A stretch of DNA of 64,000 bases from Chlorophyllum brunneum (lineage: Eukaryota > Basidiomycota > Agaricomycetes > Agaricales > Agaricaceae), in assembly GCA_963576785.1 (NCBI GenBank), contig OY756148.1:1-64000 (forward strand). Reading direction: 5' to 3'. Below are positions 11,450 through 23,307 of this stretch, piece by piece. Every line of letters begins with the position of its first letter. Positions within the stretch are counted from its first letter, which is position 1. The notes under the pieces are model-generated. The model saw nothing but the letters and a program-made list of their open reading frames with translations, had not been told where the DNA came from and did no database searches. Both the position numbers and the translations under genes were made by a program.

Positions 11450-12821
11450 TCACGGACCTCGACCGGTGGTTGCAGTAAAAGGCTCACTGTCTACCCTATG
11501 ATGATTCGGATACGCGGGAGGTGGGGCCGCAGCGACAACCTCATCAATATTGCGAAATTCGGATGGATGGGGGGCGATAACCCAAGCTCTATTTGATGTT
11601 GACCCGTTGGTAAGGTCGAGTGTATCGGTGGGGAACGTATCGCGGGATGGGGGAGACCTTAGGTGACGCATGTGCGCTGGCAACTCCTCTTTCCGCGCCA
11701 CTGGCGAGCTAGAAGATGACGCAGAGAAAGGTTCAGCGGCTGTCCTCCGCCTTCTGCAATACCACAGGATGAAGCCAGCGGCAGCAGCCAAAACAACCAC
11801 GCCAACGACAATTCCCGCGATAGCACCTGTAGGGAAGTGTGATGGAGTTGAAGAGTCATTAGGAGTACCTGACGTCGCTGGGGCGTCGTTTCCGGAGGCG
11901 AACGAAGGGATATATGTTATGTAGTCCAGGGCGAAGCGTTGATTTGTGCAGTCCGTAATATTGACCGTAATGGTATGCGGTCCGCTTGTTAGCCCGCCCT
12001 TTTCATACAGAAGAAAATTGGTCTGAACGCCATAGATGCTGTTCTGAGACGTAACAGTCGCTTCATATGGTTTTTGCGCGTCGAAACCCCCATCTATGTA
12101 ATAGGCGGCACTAACGCTACCCACCGACTTCCAGTCGAAAACGCCCCAGAGGCTGATGGAGGAACCTAAGGTAGGCCGTGAGCATGGACAATACATATTA
12201 CGGGGGGAAAACGAACCTGAAAATCCAAGCGAAAGAGAATCGCCAGGATTGCAGGTGGATCGGGTACTGTAGTCACCGATGAACATAAAAGGCTCAAGGG
12301 ACAAGAAGCTCTCAAAGTTCTTTTTCCAGTCTCCGATATACTTGATCAGTGGGTCAGAGTCGCTGACCAAGATTGGCATATGTTGGAGGTCGGTCGTTGG
12401 GTCAACGTCCACAATAATGTAATCAAGTGTAAGTTTCGGAACATTATTGATTACTACTGTGTGTTCGCCCGGCGGAAGTGGGGGTGTCTGATACCATGCA
12501 CCGTACGACGGTGGGTTCGACCCGGGTAATGCGATACTTGGTTGGGGAACGTTGTTGATGATTGGGATGAACTCCGAATTATTCAAAGCTGCACCGTAGA
12601 AATTCGCCCCTGTGCCTTTTGAGTTTGTCAGCTTGGTGCAGAAATCGCGACTGGGTACAATCACCATTGAAGGTAAACTGGAAATTCGCCCCTGGAAATT
12701 GATTGACAAGTTTTGAATGCCCACTCGTCCATAGCTCCGATGAGTTATCAGCCCAAGCGTTCGAGGGGGTACACTGAACCCCGAGTCCCGAATCGTCGAA
12801 GTAAAGCTGGAGCTGGGACAT
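11450..12821 (-). CDS. Single-pass membrane protein with extracellular beta-rich domains, 2 exons
   Basis: Exon 12665-12821 joins exon 11450-12615 across a 49-nt intron (gtgatt...aaag) to give about 440 residues, restoring FTFNGTGANFYGA across the join. The ectodomain looks like two jelly-roll-type modules with FTFNG / GEHTVVIN / LDYIIVD in the first and SSISLWG / GPHTITVNITD / LDYITYIP in the second. A Ser/Thr/Pro linker leads to one membrane helix (about residues 313-337, GAIAGIVVGVVVLAAAAGF), then a CRRRR stop-transfer and a disordered cytoplasmic tail ending in AYPNHHR...GRGP. This architecture is very common and usually uncharacterised in Agaricomycetes; function is unknown, possibly cell-wall sensing. 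No classical signal peptide precedes the chosen ATG, and a short upstream exon could supply one. Confidence 0.75.
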
Positions 12822-13674
12822 GTATCAGAAGATTAGGAAACCCAACGCCATGGAATAGGAATTTAAATGTTTTTCGGGCGGCGCAGCCATGATTCGTTTG
12901 ATGTTGGTGTTGTGTATTCTCATATGATGAGATCGTCTCCATGTCTGATAATCAGAGCTGAGGGGCACAGACGACCATTCGTGAGTAAAAAGTCTCTCTC
13001 TCATTCCTGAATTGGAGTACGAGGAGTCTTCGGATAGGTTCTGGCGCGGGCCTCAATCTGTCCGCCACTCCAAGTCATCTAGTAAATGCCGTGGGGTGGG
13101 TAAGATTTGCGTATGGATTCATGCGAAGTTACATTCCTTCTTGGTAAATCATTCTTGAGTCCCTTCTGACATACCAGAGAACCGGAACACTACTGAAACC
13201 AGATATTCGACAAAGGGTCACCGAGGGTACGGGATGTCGACAGCATCAACTTCCTCGCGGTTTTCCGGAACTGAGAAAGCACCAAATACGGAAAGATTAT
13301 CCTGGGGTTGGTCGAGGCTATTTTCTGCCGTGTGTCGAAAGGACCTGAAAAAGAAAAGTATCAAGATTCGAAACACGCAGCCACTAGAGTTTATGCTAGT
13401 GACATCGCCTGGCATTGGAGATTACAGCGCCTTCTATTTGCTCATGCTTCCCAATTTCATCACACTGCCGAGATAGATGCCGTCGTCTTCGAACAAGCAG
13501 AGCTGCTGGATGTCAGTGCTGCTCGCCTTCCAACTTATCCGATCTCCCCAAATCAACATGCGTATGCCACTTGGTAATTCCAAGCTGCCATGAAGACAAC
13601 GCCTGCCGCACTGGGTTCACTGACTTATATTTTTCTTTCTCCGTAGCACACTCTGTCCTCCCCTCAGTCCCACC
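12822..13674. other. Divergent intergenic region
   Basis: This lies between the minus-strand membrane-protein gene and the plus-strand GTPase gene and should hold both promoters. Small open frames at 13234-13577 have no recognisable content and are most likely leader sequence or chance. Confidence 0.5.
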
Positions 13675-14977
13675 ATGAGTGACTCATCTGGCGAGCAAAC
13701 TGTATGTACCTCTACCTTCGTCCCGATAGTTTCATGAATTATGGTATAGGTAACGTGGGAAGACCAGGAAACCTTCGCCATCGCGTAAGTGTGATTTTAT
13801 GCTCAAGAATCTAATGCTCAGTTGTTCCTTGCCAGGGTGATGGGACCGACGGGTACTGGAAAATCAACGGTGTGTCTCAAACTTCCGAACCACCACCCAT
13901 CACATCTCATTTTGGTCGTGCTAGTTTATCAACCTCGTCACTGACTCCAGTCTCGGAGTTGGAGACTCCCTCGAGTCATGTACTGATTCAGTACACTTCA
14001 CCTCCCCGTTCTACATCGACGGGAAACAAGTCATCCTCCTCGATACCCCCGGTTTTGATGATACAAGAACCACGGACAGCGATGTTCTAAAGCTAATTGC
14101 TGCTTCTCTCTCTCTCTTGTAGGCCCTCAACGTTCAACCCCCCCGTTCAATGCGCGTCTTGACTTACGCTCTTCTTTCCAGGCGAGGAAACCACTTTAAG
14201 CTTGCCGGGGTCATTTACATGCATCGCATTATCGATAACAGGATGGGTGGTATATCCAGTCGCAATTTCCGTATGTTTCGACAGCTCTGCGGAGATTCGT
14301 CACTATCAAGCGTGGTGGTCGTTACCACGATGTGGGATCAGGTCAATGTGACTCTAGGCGAAGTGCGCGAATTCGAACTTATGACAAAATCGATCTTCTT
14401 TGAACCCGTTGTGAGTCGTGGAGCACGCATGGCACGTCACAATAACACGGTGGAATCGGCACATTCCATTATCCGTTCCATCCTGTCCCGTCCGTCTTTA
14501 CAAAACACACTCCAAATTCAAGAAGAGCTAGAAGCCGGTGTTGACATTAGTGCGACTAAGGCAGGTCAGGAATTAGACAAAGACCTGAAGGAACGGTCCG
14601 TGCGCCACAAAGATGAGCTGCGAACGGTCGTTGATGAAATGCAAGAGGCAATCAGGCTGAGAGATGAAGAATCGCGCAAAGAACTGTTGCTGGAACGAGA
14701 GAGACTAGAGCGGATGATAAGGCGGTTGGAGCAAGAATCTACTAGTCTTGCAACGGGTTACGCAGACGCTTTGGCTCGCCTCGAGGCGAAAATGCAGCCG
14801 TATAGGTCCCTGCCTCTCCGACCATCCGTTCCCCCTAATGGACAACCCGTGGTCGCCGCAGCGGAGACAGAGAGCAACGCGATCCTGGAGGGAAAAATTG
14901 CAGCTGCGTTCCCTATGTTCGGATTTTGGGGTCGCCTCGCTGTTATGTTGGCGCCGTTTTCTCTCAGTTGGAAATGA
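13675..14977 (+). CDS. AIG1-like / septin-like P-loop GTPase domain protein, 5 exons
   Basis: Exons 13675-13701, 13750-13784, 13836-13869, 13925-14118 and 14182-14977 keep frame and give about 361 residues. G1 is GPTGTGKST at residues 24-32, G3 is DTPG at 72-75 in the context LLDTPGFDDT, and VIYMHRIIDNRMGG precedes a G4-like TTMWDQ segment. A long charged coiled coil follows (about residues 180-290). The C-terminus has a hydrophobic stretch, FGFWGRLAVMLAPFSL, that could attach to a membrane. Proteins of this plan are abundant and expanded in Agaricomycetes and are annotated only as P-loop NTPases; a physiological role is not established. Three exons are only 27-35 nt long, which automated gene callers often miss. 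Confidence 0.85.
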
Positions 14978-15211
14978 TATATCTATAAACCCCTACCTGA
15001 CATTAAGTAGTTTTCCAGCGATAACGGGTGTGCTCAAGTATTGTGCCCAATAATTAAGTTTGACGCAGTGATCGTGATCCCTTATGAAAAGAGAATATGT
15101 GAGAATCAGAGGCCAGATCAGCGGAACAAAAGAGTCCAGTAGAGATGTCGCTGGCGCATACCTCGTTGCAATCACGGGGTTGTAGATCACACCCGAAAGC
15201 GGTAGTAGTGG

Positions 15212-16785
15212 TCAAAGGTCTCCGTTCCTTTTTTGCTTTGATACAATTGCTTTGGCTGATCTCCGCCTTTTCTTAGTCGGCAAGTCCACTTGTTCTGATC
15301 CACCCCTCAATGAAGGAGTAGGAATTTCATCCCCAATATCCTCGTCGACCCGCTTCCTCTTCCTATCCAAAACCAAACCGCTCTCCTCTGTGGGAAGAGC
15401 GAAGAGGGGTGCAGCAGATCCTGCCCTACAATGCCCTTGTACCCCGGCTCCAGCTGTTTCATCTCCCGGAATGAATTTGGTTTTTGTGCTACTACCAGAG
15501 AGCTCAGGGCCACATATCTTGGAATACTGCAAGCAAGCCCCCTCGATTTTTTGTTCCGCGCAGATCCCTAATTCCAGAGAAAATAACGCACATGCCTCCT
15601 CGAAGTCTTGAGGCCAAGAGCTGGTTGTGCCTAAGAGGTGTGCGTAGTCTGGGTCAACCTCCTCGAGGTGTCTCCCTGGAGCTCCAGTGCTTTAGGGATA
15701 TTTAGACGACCTCTTTGGATAAACCATACCAAGTACAGACACACTCACAGATAATTGAACTCCTCGTCTAATAGTAGGAAATCCGCTAATTCGGAGTGCT
15801 CGTTAGTCCTTACTTGAGCTCCCCCATCTTTTGCACAGCGTGGTCGATTTCCGGACGATTGTTGAGCTATTGCTGAAAGTCTGAGGGCTTCGGAAAAAGC
15901 AGGGTCCACTTTGTAAGTTGGTGAATATGACCCCAGTAAACCGATATATGGTTCCACACGCTCTTCGGATCGGGAGGATAGGTTCTGATCGTCTACAAAA
16001 ATATTCGGCCGCCTAGTTGATGTATTCAATCCTTGGTTATATGGCTGACCATTCTCCAGAGAGCGGACTGATGAACCAACGGGCCCACGCGGTGGTGCTG
16101 GGGTAGGAAAATAAAACTCTTTTCGTCTGGAATCTAGTTTTTGATCATCGAAATGGGTGCCGCCGGGATCCACCGCGCAACCATCAGGAGGGTGGCAAGG
16201 TGATAGTCTGGGGGCTTTTGATTTTCGGGGCAAGGAGTGAGTCTCCTGTGTGATAAACAGCGCCGAGGGTCGCGATGTATCATCTGGAAGTCTTCTCTCT
16301 GATGCAACGCTCGGTGACTTTGATGACATCTGGAACTGGGAGGTGCCGGGAACAGGACGTCGTTGGCCTCTAGCCCTTTCAGGTCCCTTAGGGCGGGCCC
16401 GAGTGTTGTTCTCTTTCTGGCCCAAACTCCTTGCTTGCGATCTTGTCCGTGCGATTGATCCTACATAGCTAGGTTCAACGATGGATGTATGTTTATGGTC
16501 CAGAGTCCTCGCGGCTGCTCGGTTGTGGAGATCGAAAAAAAAATGCACTCGTTCCAGAAAAGGGGGGGAGTTGTATAACTCTTGTATCTCAAGCAATTTC
16601 CTTGCCGACCACCTCTGTTGGTTATCCCGACTATCCGCAGCTTGTTGACCCAACTCTCGAAGGTGCTCTAGTAATCTCGGTGCCCACATCATCGCGATAT
16701 GGTCTTTCTCCTCCTCCGTGAACGGTACACTATCATCCTCCTTCTCGCTAAGGGCCGATCTAGTCGGTTCTTTCTTCAGAGCCAT
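15212..16785 (-). CDS. Hypothetical nuclear protein, 2 exons
   Basis: Exon 15749-16785 joins exon 15212-15689 across a 59-nt intron with a clear gtgagt donor, giving about 504 residues. I chose the ATG at 16785, which starts MALKKEPTRSALSEKEDD, rather than an upstream in-frame ATG that would add hydrophobic residues unlike the rest. An acidic/helical N-terminal segment (about residues 15-95) is followed by a long Ser/Arg/Pro-rich disordered middle. The C-terminal 45 residues contain two basic clusters, DRKRKRVDED and TKKRRRSAKA, that resemble nuclear localisation signals. I do not recognise a family. It may be lineage-specific or a fast-evolving chromatin or cell-cycle factor. Confidence 0.6.
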
Positions 16786-17464
16786 TGGGAGGTAGAAATG
16801 ATATAAGTGAATGAGATGGAGAGATAGAGGATAGACATACATATACATGGTAGAAAACCGACGAACCTTTATGGCGGATGGGAACAACAGCGCTTCCAGA
16901 ACCGTTATGCTTGTTTTCCATTTTGGGTTCCGATGGCTTTTCGACTCCTTGTTACGCTGTCTCGTCTTGTGACAACAATACTAGGCTTAACACAATTGGA
17001 CAACACTCTGGTTGCCATGAAGTGATAACACCAGGCTCGGAACAAAGAAATTGATGCTGTAGGAGCCTGAGGCCTAAAATGTGGCCGATAGAGCTCCAAT
17101 AGTCTGGTGGGCCATGAGTTGGATGCTGGGTCCCCGAAATATTTCTCCGAAGCCTCTGTTGATTATTAGTGCTATCCCCCGTGCGAGAGTGACCTGCTCG
17201 ACGATGATGGTCATGTTCCTATGATCGCCGCCGGAACTGATTACATCAATCTCTCGAATATCTTGGTGTTGGAGCTCATGGTGTCGAGCTGAAATGAGAT
17301 TCATCCTTGTGCTTCAGAAGGCCAGGTATCATATACCTGATGCTTCTGCCACGAAATGTGGAGGGGACGGTACCAGCGACAGAATTGGTACTCAGGCTCA
17401 CGTGATGCCTTTCCAGGGTGCCTCGCAGTAAATCCGCGGACTTAAGATCGCGTTGTGTGTGTCA

Positions 17465-17764
17465 TTATAGAGCTTGTTTATCATAGAACCGTGGTATCAT
17501 TACTCCAATCGTAGCTCTATCCGAAGTGTACGGTATACGTAGACCATAAGTCGGGTTAGGCTGTAGTGCGTCCTGTGTCTGGGGTGTCCTTAGAAAAGAA
17601 CCCCAATATCCTTGGTTCACATCCCGAAGCCTAGCGCCCTTGATAGTGCCGCCCCCCTGGTTCATGGGTTGAGGACCCACAAGCTCGGGTCTTCTATCCA
17701 ACAATGGGTTGTGATACATGTAATCGCCCGTTTCAGATGGCCCAAGTAGCGGAATATTCATCAT
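17465..17764 (-). CDS. Possible small hypothetical protein (99 aa)
   Basis: An uninterrupted frame starts MMNIPLLGPSETGDYMYHN and has balanced composition, with several Pro/Gly/Gln turns and no membrane segment. It is not recognised, and no supporting splice structure is visible. It may continue by splicing into a minus-strand frame at 17074-17304. Listed because the 1.5 kb between the nuclear protein gene and Sym1 is otherwise unexplained. Confidence 0.2.
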   Translation of the reverse strand: MMNIPLLGPSETGDYMYHNPLLDRRPELVGPQPMNQGGGTIKGARLRDVNQGYWGSFLRTPQTQDALQPNPTYGLRIPYTSDRATIGVMIPRFYDKQAL

Positions 17765-17786
17765 TAGAAATCTATGCTTCGAAAAG

Positions 17787-18161
17787 ATGAACAGTTCGGC
17801 GAAACCTGGAGTCGACCAGTTATTTCACTACGTTATTGATCCTTCGCTCAAAATTGATGTCACAAAGAGACCCCTGACTGTTCTGGTAGACGATGGTTGT
17901 TTAAAATTTTATAGGGTTAACATGGCAATAGCCGTTAGATGCGGACGTGGCGGACAAGGACTCGAATGTTGATTGCTTCCAGATCCCTGGAGAATTCCAG
18001 ACCTCGGCAGATACACTAACTCCAGCAGTCCGGAAAATGTAAAGAAAGTGTGGGACGAGGGTCCACAGTGGGTGAAGGTGAACCTTGGGCCAAGAGCATC
18101 TAAGACGCCCAAGCACAAGGTGGGTAGAGACAGTACCACTTCGCAGGCGCCTAACGAATGA
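17787..18161 (+). CDS. Possible small two-exon hypothetical gene
   Basis: A frame beginning MNSSAKPGVDQLFHYVIDP can be joined, from a gttgtt donor at about 17894 to the cttccag acceptor at about 17981, to a frame with DPWRIPDLGRYTNSSSPENV that ends APNE. The join keeps phase and gives about 95 residues. The donor is weak and the family is unknown. Confidence 0.25.
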
Positions 18162-18319
18162 GACTCTGAACATCTGCCTTCCGAGGAGCCATTCATTTTC
18201 TGCAATGTTTTGTGGAGAAATCGTCGAGTGGCATTGAAGCTCCGGTATATGTCATACATGTAACGGAAACGTAACCCCTCATTCGAAGGTGAACAAGTAT
18301 ACGAACTTCCACTCCGGAA

Positions 18320-19295
18320 TTACTCGATTTCGTCTCCCAAAGTAGCAGTCAGCTGTTCCTGATGTTTTGCATTGGCCGCGCTGAGATAAGTATCTTGTGG
18401 GTTTAATTAGACAAAAAGATAATGAATCAAGGTAAGTCACTCACTCCAGAAAAGGCTGACACCACAGATAGTGACGAGGCGAAGGTGAGGGGGTACGAGT
18501 GAGAAATTAACTATCTGAGTTGGAATATAGACGGCCCTAAAGAATAAGTGAGTACGACGCGTCTCTGTTTCATCAGGGGGCCCACCAGTTGCGAATGAGA
18601 GTTGGTACATATGCCTGGTATAGTCTGAGTTGAAAGTATATGAAAGTAATCGGGATGACATACAGCCTGTATTTTGGGTATTGCTTCGTCAATTTTCCCT
18701 TCCAGCAAGCTCATTGACCCATAGAAGTATGGGACAGCGACTACGAGGCAGTAAGCATTATACTGCAACATAGGGAATGGGAGCTGATTCCACCTGGCGT
18801 TAGAATGGCCTGATCAAGCCATACCTACTTTAGACCATCAGCCTACGACTCAATCAATACAATTTGTTAAACATACTCGGTATATGAGGCCTCGAGTCGG
18901 ACTGGCGAATTTAAGCCTGTTCAAGAGGCTATACCATAAGGTCATAGGAGGCCCGAAGAAAAGAGCTGAGAAAGAGTCAGGAACGTTGAGGCCAACAAGA
19001 TAAGGACGCGAACCTCCGTAGATTGTCAAACGTGCGGATCGTACGAACTGCGGAAGTCTGATAAGGAGAAAACGAAAGCAAGAGACCTCATAGTACACTC
19101 ACATCATGATTGTCGCCTTTCTTCTCCACAAACTGTTGAGCAATCACGTCGCCAGATCCGAAGAGAACAGCAGCTGTCGCACATTGAACATACAAAGGCC
19201 GTCTAATCAGAGCAGCACTGTGGCAATATATTAGTTTTAAACCAGAAACACCATCGACTGGCAGCATACTTGTAAGCTCTGAGGAAACTGGCCAT
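18320..19295 (-). CDS. SYM1: Sym1/Mpv17/PMP22-family inner membrane protein, intron-rich
   Basis: The minus strand encodes a complete Mpv17/PMP22 protein of about 190 residues in seven or more short exons. Recognisable pieces in order are MASFLRAYNAALIRRPLYVQ across the first intron, GSGDVIAQQ, FFGPPMTLWYSLLNRL, WLDQAILTPVAV, SMSLLEGK, YVPTLIRNW, then VYIPTQIVNFSLVPPHLRL and LFWNTYLSAANA. The stop is at 18320-18322. The conserved NWAVYIP is restored by an intron starting gtgggc inside NW. Yeast Sym1 and animal Mpv17 are mitochondrial inner-membrane proteins involved in stress tolerance and mtDNA maintenance. Four membrane helices are expected. Several exons are around 30-60 nt. The gene is divergent from the aldehyde dehydrogenase gene with a 273-bp gap. 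Confidence 0.88.
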
Positions 19296-19506
19296 GGACA
19301 GAGAAGTGGAAGGCTAAGCGCCCAATGACAAGCAGAAACCGTTCTCGGGTCGGCCCGTGATTTACCGTCGTCCAATCATATGATCCCTAAAACATATCAA
19401 AGACTAAGCAATTCAGTGGAAGCCACTGGATACTTATGGGGCCAGCATGCCCAACTCCGCCATGCCAAAACAGTTATTCCCCATGAGAGGTGTAGCTATG
19501 GTCGGA

Positions 19507-19513
19507 TATAAAA
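19507..19513 (+). promoter_or_regulatory. TATA box of the aldehyde dehydrogenase gene
   Basis: TATAAAA lies about 56 bp upstream of the ATG at 19569, a normal distance for a basidiomycete core promoter. The 273-bp interval is shared with the divergent Sym1 gene. Confidence 0.5.
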
Positions 19514-19568
19514 GGCCCCGCAGCTTACATCCTCACTTTTCCCGACCACCACAAACACGGACTTCAGG

Positions 19569-21674
19569 ATGACTTCACCTACATATATCCCTCTTGACAA
19601 ATTTCCCGAGGTACGCTTTAGTCTCGATTCAAAAAATAACACTTTACCGATAATATCATTGATGGTATCATTCATTAGATCCGAGCCTCCCTCAAGAAGA
19701 CCTTCGCCTCTGGGAAGACGAAAGCTATCGCCTGGCGCCAGGAACAACTCTTGCAACTTGCTCGTCTAGTACAAGACCACGCAGAGGCCATAGTTGATGC
19801 TCTGCATAAAGATCTAGGCAAACCTCGTCTTGAAATCTATCTAGCGGAAATAGGACCAATCGTTGAACGTTCGATCATCTGTGCAAAGAAGGTCCCAGAA
19901 TGGGCCAAAGACGAAGATAAATCCAGTGAAGTTGAGGATTGGATGAAAAGCTGGCAGCCAAAAATTCGCAAAGAACCAAAAGGCGTCGCTCTGATTATCG
20001 CGTACGTTTTATGATACAGCAGAGTCAGTTTCTAATTTATCGACTTCAGCCCGTGGAACTACCCTGTAGTTTTGTCACTTCAACCACTCTATGGTGCCAT
20101 CGCTGCGGGATGTTGCGCTGTGATCAAGCCATCTGAGATCGCTCCCCACTACTCGAACCTTCTCTCCGCGCTTATACCCCAATACCTTGACAACGATGCT
20201 TTCAAAGTCGTAGAAGGAGCCGTCCCTGAGATAACGCGTTTATTAGAATTGCAATGTAAGTTCTTTACCCAACGCCTCTTAAACACCCCCATGACACTGG
20301 AGATATAATATCGAGGTGACGGCACACTCCCACACATTACGATTTTCCGCCTCTCCACCCTGTCCACGCGAAACCACGAGCTGATTTTGTTCTCCAATAG
20401 GGGATCATATATTCTATACTGGAAACGGTCGTGTAGCCCGTGTCATCTCCGCGGCTGCAGCCAGACACTTGACGCCTCTTACTCTCGAACTTGGAGGAAA
20501 ATCACCTGTGATAATTGATCCCGAAACCGATGTTGATCTCGCAGCCAAACGTGTTCTATACGGGAAGAGTCAAAACGCTGGTCAGGTGAGTCATATCATC
20601 CATCATCAGAGTCTGACATATACCTAACCAATATCAGCTCTGCGTTTCACCAGACTACGTCCTCTGCCCCAAATCCGTCCTCGAAACTTTCAAAAAGTCA
20701 CTTTCCGAACACGCAAAGACCTTCTGGCCAGATGGAACACTCAAATCTTCATCCTTCGGACGTATTGTCTCTAACGCTCACTTCTCTCGTCTTTCTTCCA
20801 TTCTCCAACATACTCGTGGAAAGATTGTATACGGGGGTGGTAAAGATTTTGAAGGAACTATTGACCCTACGCATAGAATACGTGGATTGGAACTTACTGT
20901 TCTGGAATTGGACAAAGAGCATTGGGATGATGATGCGTTGATGAATGAGTGCGTACCTTTCGTAGAGTCTACAACTTCTATGCCTGATGCCCACAAAAGA
21001 GAGTTATTCGGCCCGTTGCTGCCGATTCTACCTGTAGAAGACGTCGATGAAGCTATTCGTTTTGTCAATTCCAGGTGCGCTCATACATTCGGTCGTGCGG
21101 TTACTCGAACACTTAGGAGTTACAACGCCTAGGGATCATCCTTTGGTCTTATATGCCTTTACTCCGAATGAAGAGGTCAAGAATAAGAGTCAGCACTGTT
21201 CAGTTCTTACTCCTTTCGATCGTTTCTGATTCGTACAGTCTTGAGTAATACGTATAGTGGAAACGCTATCTTTAACGATACTTTCCAACAACTCGCCGGT
21301 GTGTCGCATAGTTCAATCCACAAAAAGTCCACTCACTGATAAACGATAGTGAACGAGCTGCCATTCGGTGGTGTTGGTGAATCCGGATGTATGTGTTGCG
21401 CACTGCTGTTACAGTATTCAACACTCAATCTGAAAAATCTAGATGGACGACAAGTTCTCCGATACAGCTTTGATTTGTTCACTTACGAACGAACTGTCGT
21501 GGACGTACCCAAAGAGTACTTATCCCTTCTCCCAACATCTACTCCACTCACTCAACGACAATTTCCAGAGTCGAACAATTCCTCGGAATCCGCTACGCTC
21601 CATACACCGAAGAGAAATTCAACTTCCTCTCTGGTGCCGCCAAAATGCCAATTCCGAAGGTCGGAGAACTGTGA
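19569..21674 (+). CDS. Aldehyde dehydrogenase, ALDH3 / fatty aldehyde dehydrogenase type, many introns
   Basis: Joined exons give a full-length ALDH3-type enzyme of roughly 510-520 residues. [14 protein letters not shown] is joined by an intron to [19 protein letters not shown]. The PWNYP motif follows an intron at 20002-20049. The general-base Glu is in [14 protein letters not shown] (about 20480), and the catalytic Cys is in [11 protein letters not shown], which is split by an intron at about 20585. The late segments [44 protein letters not shown] and [13 protein letters not shown] each sit on separate exons, and the last exon ends MPIPKVGEL at 21674. ALDH3-type enzymes such as yeast Hfd1 oxidise long-chain fatty aldehydes to acids, often at membranes. 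There are about ten introns, and no lesion was seen at the joins I checked. Confidence 0.88.
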
Positions 21675-22652
21675 TTATAAGATAGGATCTTCTGATCACG
21701 GGAAAGAGACATTGAATGCAGGTTCCGGAAAAGAACCATGTAGAATGTATTAATATATATCTTCTTTACCATGCATTCATGTGCCTCTATCAGTGGCGCA
21801 TATATGACCACGATATTCGGCCCCACAGTAGATATATATATAATGTCATGTCGCCAACACTTGACGGTGAGCGCTTCATCCAAACTGTCCATCCTTTGAG
21901 CGGAAAAGCAACAATCATCTCGTAGAGAGCGCTTGTCCTCATCTCATTTGACTTGATTTGTCGTACTGACTATAGATGCGAGATTTTCTTTTATGTCAGG
22001 AAATGGCTTGCTCGTCACATCCGTCTCTGAGTGCATAATTATGACTGAGTAGATATTCACACACATGCAACTCGGGGTGTCGCCACTTCCATCTTGTACG
22101 ATCCCCTGGAGGCACGCATTACCTAGCCTGCTAGTGCGTTAAGAACTCTGGAGGTTAGGCATAGTGAAGAGGTCGCTTAGCGGGGATTGTAGCCGTCGTG
22201 GGCTAAAGAAACCAATGAATTAAATGGCCTAGAATAGGTAAGGCATTAGGAGTAGAGATAGTTCGCAGCTTATGTGTTTGAACGTTCCTTGGCAGAAACA
22301 CAACCGTCAGCGGAATGGTTGTCTATGTCATCAAGGCGTAAACAGCGCGCATCACATGAGGAAATGATATATGCCAGCTCGACAAGACACGACATGGATC
22401 ATCAGATCACAGCACTCGACGGATATAGAATGCATTGACTATGGACAACGACAGTCTCAAAGGGGTGCCTAGCGGAATCGGATAGAGTGCGGGCCGAGGG
22501 GAGAGTCACGTGGGAGGGTGGTGAGGGGCGCAAGGGTCGGGTTTGGCGAGTGTCAATACATCTGCCATCTCCCTCGACAATCACAACCAGGGCGCTTTCA
22601 AACCCATCTCCTCACCGGTACAAGGCAGGCACTTGCTCCTTTCTCAAGAAAC
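21675..22652. other. Intergenic region, nothing recognised
   Basis: About 1 kb between the aldehyde dehydrogenase gene and the secreted GPI-protein gene. It contains only short frames without recognisable content. Confidence 0.5.
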
Positions 22653-23307
22653 ATGCTCTCGTCACGGCCATTTCCCTCCCGCTTTCTCACATCCCTGTTC
22701 CTCATTCTCCTCACGACCTCTGTATCAGGTGCGCCCTCTTTTCGTTTAAAATCATATACAACTGCTCACTTAGGCTCATTATCTAGCCTACTTTCTTATT
22801 GACGAGCCACGTCGTGACACCCAATGGGTAAACAATCAAGCATACTTAATGCAGTGGCAAAAGGGGCGTCTGGATGGCATAAATGGCTTCGACGTCGAGA
22901 TGGCTCGTCTAAGTACAGACGGACTAACATTAGTCGCTAAAAACGTTCCTGCACTACAAGAATCCCTCAACATTCTCATACAAGACATCCAACCAGGCGA
23001 TGATTATTTTCTCATCTTCATGAACTCTACACACGGCGTCATGCATGCCACCTCACCTAGATTCTCAATCCTCGCCTCAGGGACCAATCCAACACAGAAA
23101 GGTCTATCACCGAACAACGCTGTGCCGACTGTTACCGTTAGTGGGGCACCGAATCCTACCAAGGCTTTCGCTACGACGTTTCCTGCATTACCACATAGTG
23201 GTGCTGGCGGATCGAGAGGGTCGGTACCAGGAGGCGTAGAGTTGGTGTTGATGGTTTCAGCCACACTAGCGTGCATTGCGGCTGGTGGCGCATGGACGAT
23301 GTCATGA
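22653..23307 (+). CDS. Secreted Kre9/Knh1-like GPI-anchored cell-surface protein, 2 exons
   Basis: Exon 22653-22728 joins exon 22787-23307 across a 58-nt intron to give 198 residues. The signal peptide is MLSSRPFPSRFLTSLFLILL followed by TTSVSA, with the Ala restored by the splice. The mature start YFLIDEP leads into TQWVNNQAYLMQWQKGRLDG and INGFDVEMARLSTDG, which fit the Ig-like Kre9/Knh1 N-terminal module. GDDYFLIFMNSTHG completes that module. A Ser/Pro/Gly-rich linker follows, and the C-terminus is hydrophobic (GGVELVLMVSATLACIAAGG), typical of a GPI-anchor signal. The role is probably cell-wall beta-glucan organisation, inferred from the family. Confidence 0.82.

Noticed and set aside
12510..12530. 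tRNA-like T-arm string (gtgggttcgacccgggt)
   Set aside because: It lies within the coding exon of the membrane protein and no acceptor, D or anticodon arms can be built around it.
21000..21240. Apparent premature stops in the aldehyde dehydrogenase gene
   Set aside because: All are inside introns; splicing at gtgcgt...cacaaaag, gtgcgc...cgcctag and gtcagc...gtacag restores the family sequence.
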